Source of the DNA: Pollutimonas bauzanensis
GTDB lineage: Bacteria; Pseudomonadota; Gammaproteobacteria; Burkholderiales; Burkholderiaceae_B
Length of the DNA: 64,000 bases
Direction of reading: 5' to 3'
Assembly (NCBI RefSeq): GCF_900129885.1
Contig: NZ_FQXE01000003.1
Location: 124,001-188,000, forward strand
Within the stretch, counting starts at the first letter, position 1. The number at the start of each line of letters is the position of its first letter. The notes under the pieces were generated by a model. That model was not told where the DNA came from, did no database searches, and saw only the letters and a program-made list of their open reading frames with translations. The position numbers and the translations under genes were made by a program. This document shows, piece by piece, positions 18,423 through 27,923 of this stretch.

Positions 18423-19079
18423 TCAACGTTTATGGTCGGAACGGCGCGCCAGCCATTCCCCTGTGAACTGCACTATCGACACCAGAGCGATCAGGATCAC
18501 AATGACTTCGAACATTACCCGCGTTTCATAGCGCTCATATCCATAGCGGATGGCCAGGTCTCCCAGCCCTCCGGCGCCGACCGCGCCCGCCATCGCGGAC
18601 GCATTGATCATGGCGATCACGCTGACCGTCATGCCGCCGATGATCCCGGGCAGGGCCTCGGGCAAAAGCACATGCCGGACGATGTGCCACCTGCGGCAGC
18701 CCATTGCCCTGGCGGCCTCTATCAGGCCGTGGTCCACGTCGTTCAGGCTGACCTGCGCAATGCGCGCGAAGAAGGGAATCAGGTTCGCCGACAGGGGCAC
18801 GATGGCCGCCCATGTGCCCAGGGTCGTGCCCACGATGAAGCGCGTCATGGGCAGCATGGCCACCAGCAGGATGATGAAGGGAATGGCCCGGAAGGTGTTG
18901 GTCGCGATGGACAGGGCTTTGTTCAGGCGCGGCCTGGGGTAGAGGCTGCCGGGCGCCGTCACCGTCAGGACGATGGCCAGCGCCAGCCCGCTTGCGATGG
19001 CGATTGCCGCCGATATGCCGACCATCAGCAGGGTCTGCAGGAAAGCCTGTATATATTTATCGAGCAACGGCAGGGACAT
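18423..19079 (-). CDS. metI: D/L-methionine ABC transporter permease MetI
   Basis: 218 residues with five to six membrane helices. The EAA loop ([27 protein letters not shown]) and the [22 protein letters not shown] ending are characteristic of MetI. It forms the channel of a methionine importer with the MetN ATPase, whose 3' end overlaps this start by 23 bp, and with the MetQ-like protein. Order here is Q-N-I. Confidence 0.92.
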   Translation of the reverse strand: MSLPLLDKYIQAFLQTLLMVGISAAIAIASGLALAIVLTVTAPGSLYPRPRLNKALSIATNTFRAIPFIILLVAMLPMTRFIVGTTLGTWAAIVPLSANLIPFFARIAQVSLNDVDHGLIEAARAMGCRRWHIVRHVLLPEALPGIIGGMTVSVIAMINASAMAGAVGAGGLGDLAIRYGYERYETRVMFEVIVILIALVSIVQFTGEWLARRSDHKR

Positions 19080-20151
19080 AGCCTAGCACCTTGATGTGGT
19101 CGGCCACCAGCGCGGCGCGCGCGGCCTCTTCCTGCAGTACGCCGGCCGGCACCGACACCAGCAGGCTGCCTTGGGCGTGGCCGCGGATGCGGTCCAGCCC
19201 CCCATGCAGCAGTGTTGCGCCCGGACCCAGCACGGCCAGCGCCGCCAGCGATACGCCAGCGGGGCGCGCCCGGCCGGAAAACCGCAGGCTCAGCACGGCA
19301 TGCCCCTCGCGGCCCTGCAGGTCGGGCACCAGGAGGGCGGCGAGGTCGGCCGGCGTGCCATGCTGCAGCGGCCGCAGCAGCGCCTTGGTGGCTTCGGCCT
19401 GGGGATTGCCGAATACTTGCCAGACTTCGCCCTGTTCGACCATGTGGCCGCGGTCCAGGACCAGCACCTGATCGCAGATCTCGCGTATCACGGCCATATC
19501 GTGCGTGATCAGCACCACTGTCAGGCCCAGCTTGCCATTGATGTCGCGCAGCAGGTCCAGGATGGATTGCGTGGTTTCCGGGTCCAGGGCCGATGTGGCT
19601 TCGTCGCACAGCAGGATTTTCGGCTCATGCACCAGCGCGCGGGCTATTCCCACCCTTTGCTTCTGGCCGCCCGACAAGCGGGCGGGATATTCGCCGGCTT
19701 TGTCGCTCAGCCCGACAAGGTCCAGCAATGCGGCGACCCGGCTGCGTATCGCCGCCGGCTTCACCCCCGCCACCCGCAGCGGCAGGCCGACGTTGTCGGC
19801 CACCGTCTTGGCCGACAGCAGATTGAAATGCTGGAAAATCATCCCTATGCCCCGGCGCAGGCTCACCAGGCCGTCCTCGTCGAGCGCGCCGACTTCCACG
19901 CCGTCGACGCTGACGCGGCCGGCGCTGGGCCGCTCCAGCATATTGATCGATCGCAGCAGCGTCGACTTGCCCGCGCCGCTGCGCCCGATAATGCCGAAGA
20001 TCGCGCCGCGCGCTACGCTGAACGACACATCGTGCAATGCCGTGACCGGCCCTTGCAGGCCGGGATATTGCTTGCGCAGCCCTTCGAAGACGATATGCGC
20101 CGGCGCCGCCGCCGCGGCATTTTCGGCAAAGGGAAGTTCGTAGGGAATCAT
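19057..20151 (-). CDS. metN: Methionine ABC transporter ATPase MetN with NIL domain
   Basis: 364 residues from the ATG beside the metQ stop; the open frame runs upstream into metQ but that is shadow. Walker [10 protein letters not shown], signature [15 protein letters not shown], Walker [13 protein letters not shown] and H-loop LITHDM are intact. After about residue 270 a NIL domain follows ([10 protein letters not shown] ... LVSVPAGV), which in MetN binds methionine and inhibits transport. It overlaps metI by 23 bp, showing coupling. Confidence 0.93.
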   Translation of the reverse strand: MIPYELPFAENAAAAAPAHIVFEGLRKQYPGLQGPVTALHDVSFSVARGAIFGIIGRSGAGKSTLLRSINMLERPSAGRVSVDGVEVGALDEDGLVSLRRGIGMIFQHFNLLSAKTVADNVGLPLRVAGVKPAAIRSRVAALLDLVGLSDKAGEYPARLSGGQKQRVGIARALVHEPKILLCDEATSALDPETTQSILDLLRDINGKLGLTVVLITHDMAVIREICDQVLVLDRGHMVEQGEVWQVFGNPQAEATKALLRPLQHGTPADLAALLVPDLQGREGHAVLSLRFSGRARPAGVSLAALAVLGPGATLLHGGLDRIRGHAQGSLLVSVPAGVLQEEAARAALVADHIKVLGYVPAVAR

Positions 20152-20153
20152 GC

Positions 20154-20969
20154 TCAGAAAACCGGGATCACCGAGCCCTCGAATTTTTTCAGGATGAACT
20201 GGCGCACTTCTTCGGAGTGGTAGGCCTGCACCAGGGGCTGCACCCATGGCGCATCCTTGTCCTGTTCGCGCACCGCGATGATGTTCACGTAGGGATTGTT
20301 TTCCTTTTTCTCGACCGCTATGCCGTCGCGCGTGGCTATCAGCCCGACCTGATAGGCGAAGCTGTTCACGATCGCCGCGATGTCCACATCCTGCAGCGAG
20401 CGCGCCAGCACGACCGAGGTGCTTTCCACGAACTCCAGCTTCCTGGGATTGGATGTCACGTCGGCCAGCGCGGCCGTCCCGGTGAAAGGATCGAAACCGT
20501 CGCGCAGCGTGATCAGCCCATGGTCGCGCAACACCACCAGCGCCCGCGTCTGGTTGCTGGGGTCATTGGGAATGCCTACTTTGGCGCCGTCGGGCAAGTC
20601 CTTGAGCGATTTGTACTTCGTGGAGTAGAACGCGATCGGCGAGATCAGCGTGTTGGCCGCCGCCACGATCTTGTAGCCGCGCTGCTTCACCTGATCGCGC
20701 AGAAACGGAATGTGCTGGAAGGAATTCGCCTGCAGATCGCCGTTGTTCAAGGCTTCATTGGGGCTGGCCGTGCCGGTGATGACTATGGGCTCGACGGCCA
20801 GGCCGTTTTTCCTGGCGACTTGCGCGACGACCTCCCAGATCTGTTCATCCACGCCGCCGCGGACCCCCACTTTCAGAGGCTGCTGGTCCGCGGAAAAGGC
20901 GGGGGCGTGCAGCAGCGCGCAGGCCGCCAGGACGGCGCCCAAAATGCGTTGAGAGAAATGCGTGGTCAT
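20154..20969 (-). CDS. metQ: MetQ/NlpA-family methionine-binding protein
   Basis: 271 residues. The signal region contains LAAC, a possible lipobox, but a conventional cleavage after PAFSA is also plausible, so lipoprotein status is open. The NlpA pattern is clear: [54 protein letters not shown] and [15 protein letters not shown]. It captures methionine (or a related compound) for MetNI. A start preceded by AGAGG and a promoter-like pair at 21009-21037 make it the first gene of metQNI-PLP-acd. Confidence 0.9.
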   Translation of the reverse strand: MTTHFSQRILGAVLAACALLHAPAFSADQQPLKVGVRGGVDEQIWEVVAQVARKNGLAVEPIVITGTASPNEALNNGDLQANSFQHIPFLRDQVKQRGYKIVAAANTLISPIAFYSTKYKSLKDLPDGAKVGIPNDPSNQTRALVVLRDHGLITLRDGFDPFTGTAALADVTSNPRKLEFVESTSVVLARSLQDVDIAAIVNSFAYQVGLIATRDGIAVEKKENNPYVNIIAVREQDKDAPWVQPLVQAYHSEEVRQFILKKFEGSVIPVF

Positions 20970-21008
20970 GGGAAATCGCCTCTTTGTATGAGTGGATGCA
21001 GACCAGCG

Positions 21009-21037
21009 ATTCTAGGGATGGCGCGGCGCGGTGGCTA
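21009..21037 (-). promoter_or_regulatory. Putative promoter of the metQNI-PLP-acd operon
   Basis: On the minus strand TAGCCA (21032-21037) and TAGAAT (21009-21014) are separated by 17 bp, about 40 bp upstream of metQ. Just upstream the plus strand has two direct TGGTTAT copies (21054-21060 and 21077-21083), spaced 23 bp. LysR-type sulfur regulators such as CysB bind sites of this general kind, but no match to a defined consensus is claimed. No SAM-riboswitch-like structure was recognised. Confidence 0.35.
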
Positions 21038-21103
21038 CGAAATGATAGTTGGATGGTTATTACGCGCCGGGCTATTTGGTTATAGCGCGCTCATAGGGCC
21101 GGA

Positions 21104-21751
21104 TCAGCCGGCCTTGCGCAAGGTGATATTGATGCGCTGCGCGCCCAATACCGGATGCCGCTCTTCTTTCAGCGGCATGATGCCGTGGTAGCGCATGCGG
21201 TCGACGCCGCCCCACACGGCCACGTCGCCATGGAAGAGCGGCACGCGCCTGGGCCTGTCGGCGCGCTCATGGCCGCCGAAAAGAAACACGGCCGGAATGC
21301 CCAGCGACACCGAGACTATGGGGGCGGCGGCATCTTTTTCGTTTTTGTCCTGGTGCAGCGACAGGCGCGAGCCGGGAAGGTAGCGGTTGATCAGGCAGGC
21401 GTCCGGCTCGAAGCGGCTGAAGCCCGCCTCCGCCGCGGCCTCGGACGCCAGCCGCGACAAAACTTCGGGCATCGCCGGCCAGGGGCGCCCGGACTGCGGA
21501 TCCCGCCCGGTGTACCGGTAGCCGTGCCGGTCCGTGGTCCATCCCAGCGCGCCGCAATTGGTCAAGGCCACCGACATGACGTATCCGCCCGGGGTCGTCA
21601 TGTTGCGAAATGGCGCCGCTTCCTGGATGGCGTCCAGCGCGGGCAGCAGTTGCGCGAGATAAGGCAGGGCGTAGCCCCGCAGCACACAGGCCTGTTCGCC
21701 CAGGCTGTCGCGCGTGCCGGCGAGCGTGGATTCGAATAGCTCAGGCAGCAT
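21104..21751 (-). CDS. alkB: AlkB DNA/RNA demethylase
   Basis: 215 residues from ATG at 21751, almost the length of Escherichia coli AlkB; an upstream in-frame ATG would add 33 unrelated residues. Nearly all AlkB signatures are present: FRNMTTPGGYVMSVALTNCG, LGWTTDRHGYRY, RPWPAMP, DACLINRYLPGSRLSLHQDK (iron ligands His and Asp), APIVSVSLG, HGDVAVWGG and RMRYHGI (third iron ligand). It uses Fe(II) and 2-oxoglutarate to remove methyl groups from 1-methyladenine and 3-methylcytosine in DNA and RNA. The gene stands alone here, without an ada partner. Confidence 0.95.
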   Translation of the reverse strand: MLPELFESTLAGTRDSLGEQACVLRGYALPYLAQLLPALDAIQEAAPFRNMTTPGGYVMSVALTNCGALGWTTDRHGYRYTGRDPQSGRPWPAMPEVLSRLASEAAAEAGFSRFEPDACLINRYLPGSRLSLHQDKNEKDAAAPIVSVSLGIPAVFLFGGHERADRPRRVPLFHGDVAVWGGVDRMRYHGIMPLKEERHPVLGAQRINITLRKAG

Positions 21752-21785
21752 CGAAGGCCTCGCGGTGAAATTCGGCGAAAACGCC

Positions 21786-23141
21786 TTACGCCCGTTGCTG
21801 CGGCATGACGCCTTCCAGGGCGGCGCCGACATCCAGGATGCGCCGGTCATGCATGGCCGGACCCGCTATCATCAGGCCGACCGGCGCCGCGCCGGCCGGG
21901 TGGCAGGGGATGGACAGGGCGCAGCCGTCGAGGAAATTGATCAGCGTGGGGTTGCGCAGAATGAGCCCGTTGGCGGCGAAGTAGGCGTCGTCGGATGCCA
22001 GCAGGTCCACGATGGCCGGCGCCACGATGGGAACGGTCGGCATCAGCAAGGCGTCGTAGTGGCGCAGGCGGTCCCGCACTGACGCTATCCACTTCGGGCG
22101 CAGCTGCAGCAGTTCGATATAGTCGGCGGCCGACATGTCCTTGCCGCGCATCATGCGCGAGGCGACGCGGCGGTCGTACTGGCCGGCGCGTTCGCCAAGC
22201 AGGGTTTGATGCCATGCCCAGGCCTCGGCGCACACGAAGCCGCCCAGGCGGTTGATATGGGCCAGTTGCTGGAATTCGGGCAGGTCGATGAGGTCGACCT
22301 GCGCGCCATGCTCGCGTATGGCCCGCAAAGTGTTCTCGAATACGCCGCGCACATGGTCGTCGGCGCCGTCCAGAACGAGGGACGACGGCACGGCCAGGCG
22401 CAGTTGCGCGAGCCTGGGCGCGACCGGAGCGGCATGGACCTGGCCGGACAGTATGGAGTCCAGAATGGCGCAGCAGTTCACCGTGGCGGCCAGGGGCCCG
22501 ACGGAATCCAGGCTGAACGCCAGGGGCAGCGTTCCGTCCATCGGCACGCGGCGGGCGGTGGGCTTGAAGCCGGCCAGTCCGCAGAAAGCCGCCGGGATGC
22601 GCACCGAGCCGCCCGTATCCGTGCCGATGGCGGCCACCGCCATGCCGTCGGCGACCGATACCCCCGCGCCGGACGAGGACCCGCCCGGGATGCGGCCGGT
22701 GGCGCGATCCCAGGGACTGCTGGGCGTGCCGTAGTGGGGGTTCAGCCCCAGGCCGGAGAAGGCGAATTCAGTCATATTGGTCTTGCCGACGATGACGGCC
22801 CCGGCGTCGATCAGGCGCTGGACGATCAGCGCATTGTCTTCGGCGGGGGGCGCGTCGTTGAGCACGACGGAACCGGCCAGCGTGGCTTCGCCGCGGATGT
22901 CGAACAAATCCTTGACGGAAATGGGCAGGCCGTCGATGGGCGAACGGGCGAGCCCGCTCGCGCGCAGGATGTCCGATGCCTGCGCGGCGGCCAGCGCCCG
23001 TTCCGGATAGGTCCTGGTGTAGGCGCGGGAGCCTTCGCCCCGCGGCGAAGCAATGCGCGCGAGCGCGGCCTCGGTCAATTCCAGCGAGCTTGTTTCCCCA
23101 CGCTGCAGGGCTTTTTGCAATTCGGTAATGGTGGCGGGCAT
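21786..23141 (-). CDS. Amidase-signature hydrolase
   Basis: 451 residues of the amidase-signature family. The Ser-cisSer-Lys triad is visible: Lys in PISVKDLFDIRG, the Gly/Ser-rich GGSSSGAGVSV, and the nucleophile in IGTDTGGSVRIPAAFCGL. Members hydrolyse diverse amides (GatA, allophanate, indoleacetamide, urea derivatives). There is no signal peptide. It is the last gene of a minus-strand set with DUF2848, a TRAP transporter and DUF1445, so it probably attacks the imported substrate or an intermediate. The substrate is unknown. Confidence 0.88.
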   Translation of the reverse strand: MPATITELQKALQRGETSSLELTEAALARIASPRGEGSRAYTRTYPERALAAAQASDILRASGLARSPIDGLPISVKDLFDIRGEATLAGSVVLNDAPPAEDNALIVQRLIDAGAVIVGKTNMTEFAFSGLGLNPHYGTPSSPWDRATGRIPGGSSSGAGVSVADGMAVAAIGTDTGGSVRIPAAFCGLAGFKPTARRVPMDGTLPLAFSLDSVGPLAATVNCCAILDSILSGQVHAAPVAPRLAQLRLAVPSSLVLDGADDHVRGVFENTLRAIREHGAQVDLIDLPEFQQLAHINRLGGFVCAEAWAWHQTLLGERAGQYDRRVASRMMRGKDMSAADYIELLQLRPKWIASVRDRLRHYDALLMPTVPIVAPAIVDLLASDDAYFAANGLILRNPTLINFLDGCALSIPCHPAGAAPVGLMIAGPAMHDRRILDVGAALEGVMPQQRA

Positions 23142-23163
23142 AGGTTTCTTTGTGATGGAGCCG

Positions 23164-23847
23164 TCAGGCGATTTCAGGCAGGATTTTCAAGGTATAGCCG
23201 TGCTTGATGCTGCGCTTGCGGCGGGGGTCGAAGAGCTCCATGGTAAACGATGGCGCGCTGCGGATGCCGCCGATGGCCGCCACGGTGCCGCAGGTCATGC
23301 CGCAGTGCTCGGGGATGGCTTCCCGCCCGAAATGCCCTTGCACGAGTTCCAGTGGGGGGCGCAGCAAGGCCAGTTCGCCTTCCTGGTACAGCACGGTCTT
23401 GCCGTCTTCTTCTATCCATGAGCGCAGCACCAGCTCGTCCCAATAGTCCGCCACCTCGCCGTAGGCCCAGGCCTCGCGCGCCACCGGCTTGACGCACAAC
23501 TGCTTCGAAAGCGCGACGCTGTGGGCTTCCAGCTTGCGGTCGGTGTGGTCGGAAGCCAGGCTTACCAGGGTCTCGCCCTGGCGCGAGAAGATGAATACTT
23601 CGGCTTCTCCCGATGACCCGTCGCCGACGACCTCGACCTGCGCGTCTTGCGTAAGCTGGTTGGAGGCGATCCGATAGTACAAGGGCACGGCGCTGGGACG
23701 GGGCACGCCCAGCTCGGCCAGTTCCTGGATGTGGTGTTCGATGGCATCCAGGTCGCGGCCGGCCCAGCCGGCCACGATGCAGGTGGTGATGTCGACGTCG
23801 GCGGTTTCCGTCCGGTCGGCGTGCGCGAGCTTGAAAGAAAGTTTCAT
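23164..23847 (-). CDS. DUF2848 family protein
   Basis: 227 residues recognised as DUF2848, a family related in fold to fumarylacetoacetate hydrolases. Visible landmarks are AGWAGRDLDAIEHHIQELAELGVPRPSAVP, YYRIASN, SDHTDRKLEAHSV and the MTCGTVAAIGGIR segment. Its reaction is not established. It lies 21 bp upstream of the amidase and 21 bp downstream of the TRAP permease, clearly in one operon. A role in opening or hydrolysing an acid intermediate is an inference from fold and context. Confidence 0.82.
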   Translation of the reverse strand: MKLSFKLAHADRTETADVDITTCIVAGWAGRDLDAIEHHIQELAELGVPRPSAVPLYYRIASNQLTQDAQVEVVGDGSSGEAEVFIFSRQGETLVSLASDHTDRKLEAHSVALSKQLCVKPVAREAWAYGEVADYWDELVLRSWIEEDGKTVLYQEGELALLRPPLELVQGHFGREAIPEHCGMTCGTVAAIGGIRSAPSFTMELFDPRRKRSIKHGYTLKILPEIA

Positions 23848-23868
23848 GAGAGTCCTGCAAAAAAATGG

Positions 23869-25152
23869 CTAGCTGAATACCCGCGGCAGCCACAGCGCCA
23901 GGTCGGGAATCCAGGCCAGTATGGCCACCATCGCGAGCAGCATGATTACAAAGGGCAGGCTGCCCAGCATGATGTCGTTCATGCTGCCGCTCTTGCGCAG
24001 GCTTTGAACCACGAACAGGTTCAGGCCGACGGGCGGAGTGATCAGCGCGACTTCGACCAGGATGATGATGACTATGCCCAGCCATACCGGATCAAAGCCC
24101 ATGGCTATCATGATGGGAGCGATGATGGGGATGGTGGTGATCATCATCGACAGGGTTTCCATGAAGCAGCCCAGCACCAGGTAGAAGACCACCAGGATCA
24201 GCAGCATCGTGGTGGGGGAAACATTCAGGCCGGTAATGGTGCTGGTCAGCGCATTGGTCAGGCCGGTTGCCGCCATGATGAAGTTCAGGAAGGCCGCGCC
24301 GACGACGATAAGCATGATCATGGCGGTGGATTTCATGGTGCCTTCCAGCACATCGCGCATCATCGCCAGCGTGAGCCTGCGCATGCAGGCCGCCAGGATC
24401 AGCGCGCCGACGACGCCCAGCGCGGCGGCCTCGGTCGGCGTGGCCAGGCCGGCATAGATGGATCCGACCACCAGCACGAATATCCCCAAAGGGGGGATCA
24501 GGTGTATCAGGCTGGCAAGGCGCTCCGCCCAGGTGGCCGATATTTTCTGGCCGCCCCATTTGGGTTTGACGACGCAGGCCAGGCCGATGGCAAGCATGAA
24601 CAGCGCCGCCATGGCCAGGCCCGGGATAATGCCGGCCAGGTACAGGCGGGGCACGGACGTGTTGGTCAGCACGCCGTAGATGATCAGATTGATGGAGGGC
24701 GGTATCAGGATGCCCAGCGTCCCGCCGGCGGCGAGGCTGCCCAGGAACAGGGATTCGTTATAGCCCTTTTTCTGGATCTGGGGAATGGCGACCGTGCCCA
24801 CCGTGGCGGCGGTGGCCACGCTGGAGCCCGATGTGGCGGCGAACAGGGCGCTGGCGCCTATGTTGGCATGCATCAGGCCGCCCGGCAGCCATGACAGCCA
24901 CAAGCTCATCGAGTGATACATTCTTTCCGCCAGGCCGGATCGCAGCAGGATCTCACCCAGCATGACGAACAGGGGGATGGCCACCAGCAGGAATTCATTG
25001 CTGGTGCTCCAGGACACCTCGCCCAGGGCGCGCGTAAGCGGCAGCATGGAGTACAAGGGGTCCAGGATCAGCCCGAGAACGCCCAGGGCCGCGCCAACGG
25101 GGATGCTGATGCCGATGAGGACCAGCAGCAGAGTCAGGGATGTGGTAATCAT
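23869..25152 (-). CDS. dctM: TRAP transporter large permease (DctM)
   Basis: 427 residues and about 12 membrane helices. Family motifs include VAIPLFVMLGEILLRSGLAERMY, ALFAATSGSSVATAATVGTVAIPQ and GTLGILIPPSINLIIYG. It is the ion-coupled channel subunit of a tripartite TRAP importer. Its start overlaps the small-subunit stop in ATGA. The substrate should be an organic acid or zwitterion; the other operon genes suggest an amide or cyclic amino-acid derivative. Confidence 0.93.
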   Translation of the reverse strand: MITTSLTLLLVLIGISIPVGAALGVLGLILDPLYSMLPLTRALGEVSWSTSNEFLLVAIPLFVMLGEILLRSGLAERMYHSMSLWLSWLPGGLMHANIGASALFAATSGSSVATAATVGTVAIPQIQKKGYNESLFLGSLAAGGTLGILIPPSINLIIYGVLTNTSVPRLYLAGIIPGLAMAALFMLAIGLACVVKPKWGGQKISATWAERLASLIHLIPPLGIFVLVVGSIYAGLATPTEAAALGVVGALILAACMRRLTLAMMRDVLEGTMKSTAMIMLIVVGAAFLNFIMAATGLTNALTSTITGLNVSPTTMLLILVVFYLVLGCFMETLSMMITTIPIIAPIMIAMGFDPVWLGIVIIILVEVALITPPVGLNLFVVQSLRKSGSMNDIMLGSLPFVIMLLAMVAILAWIPDLALWLPRVFS

Positions 25153-25769
25153 TGCGCTTCTCCACGGACCATGCGTTCACCGGCCTCGGCCTCTTCTTCG
25201 GCTTCTTCCCGTGTGCTGCGTATTCCGCAAATGGCTCTCACGGTTTGAATGTCGCCCGTGACCAGGGCGATGGAAGAGCGTATGAGCATCAGCGCCAGAA
25301 CCACGCATAGCCAGACCAGGCCGGCCACCCACAGGAACTGCGGAATCCACAGAGGCGTCGCCATCACCGTATTGGCTGTGGCGTCGCGGTCCCAGGAAAG
25401 GGTGGCGACATCGGCTGCATAGCGGGTCAGGTAGACGATGAATACCGCCAGGCCCACCAGGGCTATCCAGTCCAGCAATGCGCACACGCGCGGCGGCAGG
25501 AGCTGGTACAGGGCGTCGATGCGTATGTTGGCGCGCTGCAGCGTGGCAAACGCCAGCGCCCAGGAAATACTGATTGCGAAGGCATAGCCGGAAAGCTCAT
25601 CGGAGCCGCCCAGGGCGAAACTGAAGAATTTGCGCGTTATGACGTCGGCGGTAATGTAAAGCGCGCTGACCAGCGTCAGGCCTCCGGCGATCCAGATGGC
25701 CAGGCGCGACAGGGAAGTTGCTGCATTGAGCAGGCGGTTAAGCACGAGATAGCGTTCTGTTGTGGTCAT
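25149..25769 (-). CDS. dctQ: TRAP transporter small permease (DctQ)
   Basis: 206 residues from ATG at 25769; an upstream in-frame ATG would add 18 residues. Four membrane helices are visible, with the DctQ-type GLTLVSALYITADVITRKFF and GSDELSGYAFAIS segments. The C-terminus is unusually charged and glutamate-rich (STREEAEEEAEAGE). It joins DctM in the inner membrane and is translationally coupled to it by ATGA. Confidence 0.9.
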   Translation of the reverse strand: MTTTERYLVLNRLLNAATSLSRLAIWIAGGLTLVSALYITADVITRKFFSFALGGSDELSGYAFAISISWALAFATLQRANIRIDALYQLLPPRVCALLDWIALVGLAVFIVYLTRYAADVATLSWDRDATANTVMATPLWIPQFLWVAGLVWLCVVLALMLIRSSIALVTGDIQTVRAICGIRSTREEAEEEAEAGERMVRGEAQ

Positions 25770-25829
25770 GGTGGTCACCGGGTAAAGAGCCGATGGCTGT
25801 CGCCCGGAGCGGGCGGCAGCCACGAAACA

Positions 25830-26894
25830 CTATGATTGCTTGGCGGCGGTGACGCCAAGCTTCTTGCCTATGGTCTCGTTGAAGTCCTTGACGCATTCGG
25901 CGGAGCAGCGGGCCGCCCATTTGGGCACTACGGTTTGCGCGGTGATCTTCTTGAGCAGTTCGCGGTCCTCCGCGGTGGGCTCCACCAGCTTCATCTTGCC
26001 TTTGACCGGCTGCGTGCAGGCGGCGGCGCCGGTGTTGCAGTCGTAGCCTTCCTGGGTTTCCTTGGCGGCGGCATCCCAGATCCTGTCGGTCATGACGCTG
26101 ATGTTCTTCTGCAGGAATTCCTGGACCTTGGGATCGAGCTTGTTCCAGTAGTCCAGATTGGCGGCGTGAATCTGCTGGTTCCAGTTGATGGGCAGGACGT
26201 ACAAATGCGTGCTGACTTCATACCATTTGGCCGAATAGCCCGACATGGACCCCGTGATGGCGCAGTCCACCACGCCGTTCTGCAGCGCCGGCACCACTTC
26301 GCCGAACGCGATCGTCACGCTGGTGCCGCCCAGGGCCTGCACGAACTCGGCCGTGGTGCGGCTGCTGGTGCGCACTTTCTTGCCCTTGATGTCCGCCAGG
26401 CCGGTGATGCTGGCATTGCAAAACAGCACTTGCGCGGGATAGGTCGAAAAGCCCAGCACCTTGATATTGTTCTTGGCATAGAACTTCTGGTAAACGGGCG
26501 CGAAGGCGTCGGTGATTTCCCGGGCCGTCTTGACATCGGGCGCGAGGCCGGCCAGGTCTATGGCTTCGTTGATGGGGTTGTCGCTGGCGAAATAGGCGAG
26601 GGTGGCGGTGCCGATGGGTATCACGCCCTGGCCGATCAGGCGCAGTATTTCAGGGCCTTTCAGGCCCATTTCGTTGAATCCCTTGATGGTCGCCGTGACC
26701 TGGCCGCCGGAAAGCTCGGGTATGGTCTTGGTCCAGAAGGGTTGTTCGAAGTTCTGGTATGCCGTCAGGTTGCTTAGGCCGCCCACCACCTGCAACTGGG
26801 TTTTTGGCAGGTCATCGGCCTTTTCCTGGGCGGTGGCGCCGGCGCCCAACAGCAAAGTGCCGGCAGCCAGTGTCGAAAGTAGTATGCGCTTCAT
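25830..26894 (-). CDS. dctP: TRAP transporter solute-binding protein (DctP family)
   Basis: 354 residues from the ATG preceded by AGGAGA; an upstream in-frame start is less likely. The signal peptide ends near AGATAQ. DctP-type features are the LKGPEILRLIGQGVIPIGTA segment and the VRTSSRTTAEFVQALGGTSVTIAFGEVVPALQNG ligand-binding stretch (shown in part). Four Cys residues near the C-terminal third (YDCNTGAAACTQ, ARCSAECVKD) are unusual for DctP and may form disulfides. It captures the solute for DctQM. Confidence 0.9.
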   Translation of the reverse strand: MKRILLSTLAAGTLLLGAGATAQEKADDLPKTQLQVVGGLSNLTAYQNFEQPFWTKTIPELSGGQVTATIKGFNEMGLKGPEILRLIGQGVIPIGTATLAYFASDNPINEAIDLAGLAPDVKTAREITDAFAPVYQKFYAKNNIKVLGFSTYPAQVLFCNASITGLADIKGKKVRTSSRTTAEFVQALGGTSVTIAFGEVVPALQNGVVDCAITGSMSGYSAKWYEVSTHLYVLPINWNQQIHAANLDYWNKLDPKVQEFLQKNISVMTDRIWDAAAKETQEGYDCNTGAAACTQPVKGKMKLVEPTAEDRELLKKITAQTVVPKWAARCSAECVKDFNETIGKKLGVTAAKQS

Positions 26895-26986
26895 GAGAAT
26901 CTCCTGAGAGTCATCCAAATAGTAAGGACCGGGTTCCGCCCGCCGGCAAGCGCGGCAGGAAGGAAAACGGCACTGTGTACAACGAA

Positions 26987-27003
26987 CCCGGCATCGAGCC
27001 GGG
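26987..27003 (-). terminator. Hairpin between the DUF1445 gene and dctP
   Basis: Perfect CCCGGC/GCCGGG stem with a 5-nt loop. On the minus strand it is followed by TTCGTTG, a weak U-tract. It could partially end transcription from the DUF1445 gene or protect the dctP transcript. Confidence 0.35.
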
Positions 27004-27017
27004 CCTTGGTCAAGAAG

Positions 27018-27827
27018 CTAGAAAGAGGCCAGGCGGGAGTTGCTGACATCAGTGATCAGCATGTGGCCCGGAGCGTGCGTAATGCTGAATTCGGGTTTGA
27101 CGGTATGGATGATGGCTTGCGGCGTGACGCCGCAAGCCCAGAAAACCGGCAATTCGCCGTCATGGATGGCGACGGGGTCGCCGTAATCGGGCCGGTCGAT
27201 GTCGCGGATGCCGATCAGGGCGGGGTCGCCCAGGTGCACCGGCGCGCCATGCACCGAAGGAAAGCGCGAGGTGATCTGGACGGCGCGAATGGCGTCGGCG
27301 GCGGTCATGGGGCGCATCGAGACCACCAGCGGGCCATTGAGCCGCGGCGTGCCCTGGGTCGGGATATTGGTACGGTACATGGGAACGTTGCTGCCCTGGC
27401 TGATGTGGCGCACATCGATGCCATCGGCCAGCAGCGCTTCTTCGAACGAGAACGAGCAGCCGATAAGAAAGGACACCAGATCGTCCCGCCAGACGTCCAT
27501 CAGGTCCGCCGGTTCGGATACCAGTTCGCCGTCGCGCCAGACACGGTACTTGGGCACGTCGCGGCGGATGTCGATGTCCTCGCCCAGCGCGGGAACGGTG
27601 TACTGTCCCGCCGGCGCGACGGCCAGCAGCGGACAAGGTTTGGGATTGCGCTGGCAGAACAGCAGGAAGTCGGCGGCGAGCGACTGCGGCAGGATCATCA
27701 GATTGGCTTGCACACAGCCGGGCGCCAGCCCGGCGGTGGGCCCCGTGTGTTCGCTCCGGCGGATCATGGCCCGGCAGCGGGCAGCTTGCGCCGCGAGGGC
27801 CTGATGCGCGTCCCTGGAATCATTCAT
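27018..27827 (-). CDS. DUF1445 protein, putative hydro-lyase / D-glutamate cyclase family
   Basis: 269 residues from ATG at 27827, preceded by GTGAGG. The family hallmark [14 protein letters not shown] is present, as are [22 protein letters not shown] and the FWACGVTPQ ending. The family is annotated as hydro-lyase, and the mammalian relative DGLUCY converts D-glutamate to 5-oxo-D-proline. In this operon (LysR, TRAP, amidase, DUF2848) it may dehydrate or cyclise an imported amino-acid derivative, but the substrate cannot be told from sequence. Confidence 0.85.
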   Translation of the reverse strand: MNDSRDAHQALAAQAARCRAMIRRSEHTGPTAGLAPGCVQANLMILPQSLAADFLLFCQRNPKPCPLLAVAPAGQYTVPALGEDIDIRRDVPKYRVWRDGELVSEPADLMDVWRDDLVSFLIGCSFSFEEALLADGIDVRHISQGSNVPMYRTNIPTQGTPRLNGPLVVSMRPMTAADAIRAVQITSRFPSVHGAPVHLGDPALIGIRDIDRPDYGDPVAIHDGELPVFWACGVTPQAIIHTVKPEFSITHAPGHMLITDVSNSRLASF

Positions 27828-27923
27828 TGAAGCCTCACCAGAACGGTTATCCAGCTTCGGATTGCATCCTATCTTGGTCGCCGTGTCCAATAGAAAGTTC
27901 GCATGCGGGGCGATAAATTTTTC

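Noticed and set aside
20970-21103. SAM or other riboswitch in front of metQ
   Set aside because: The leader is short and no conserved riboswitch core was seen.
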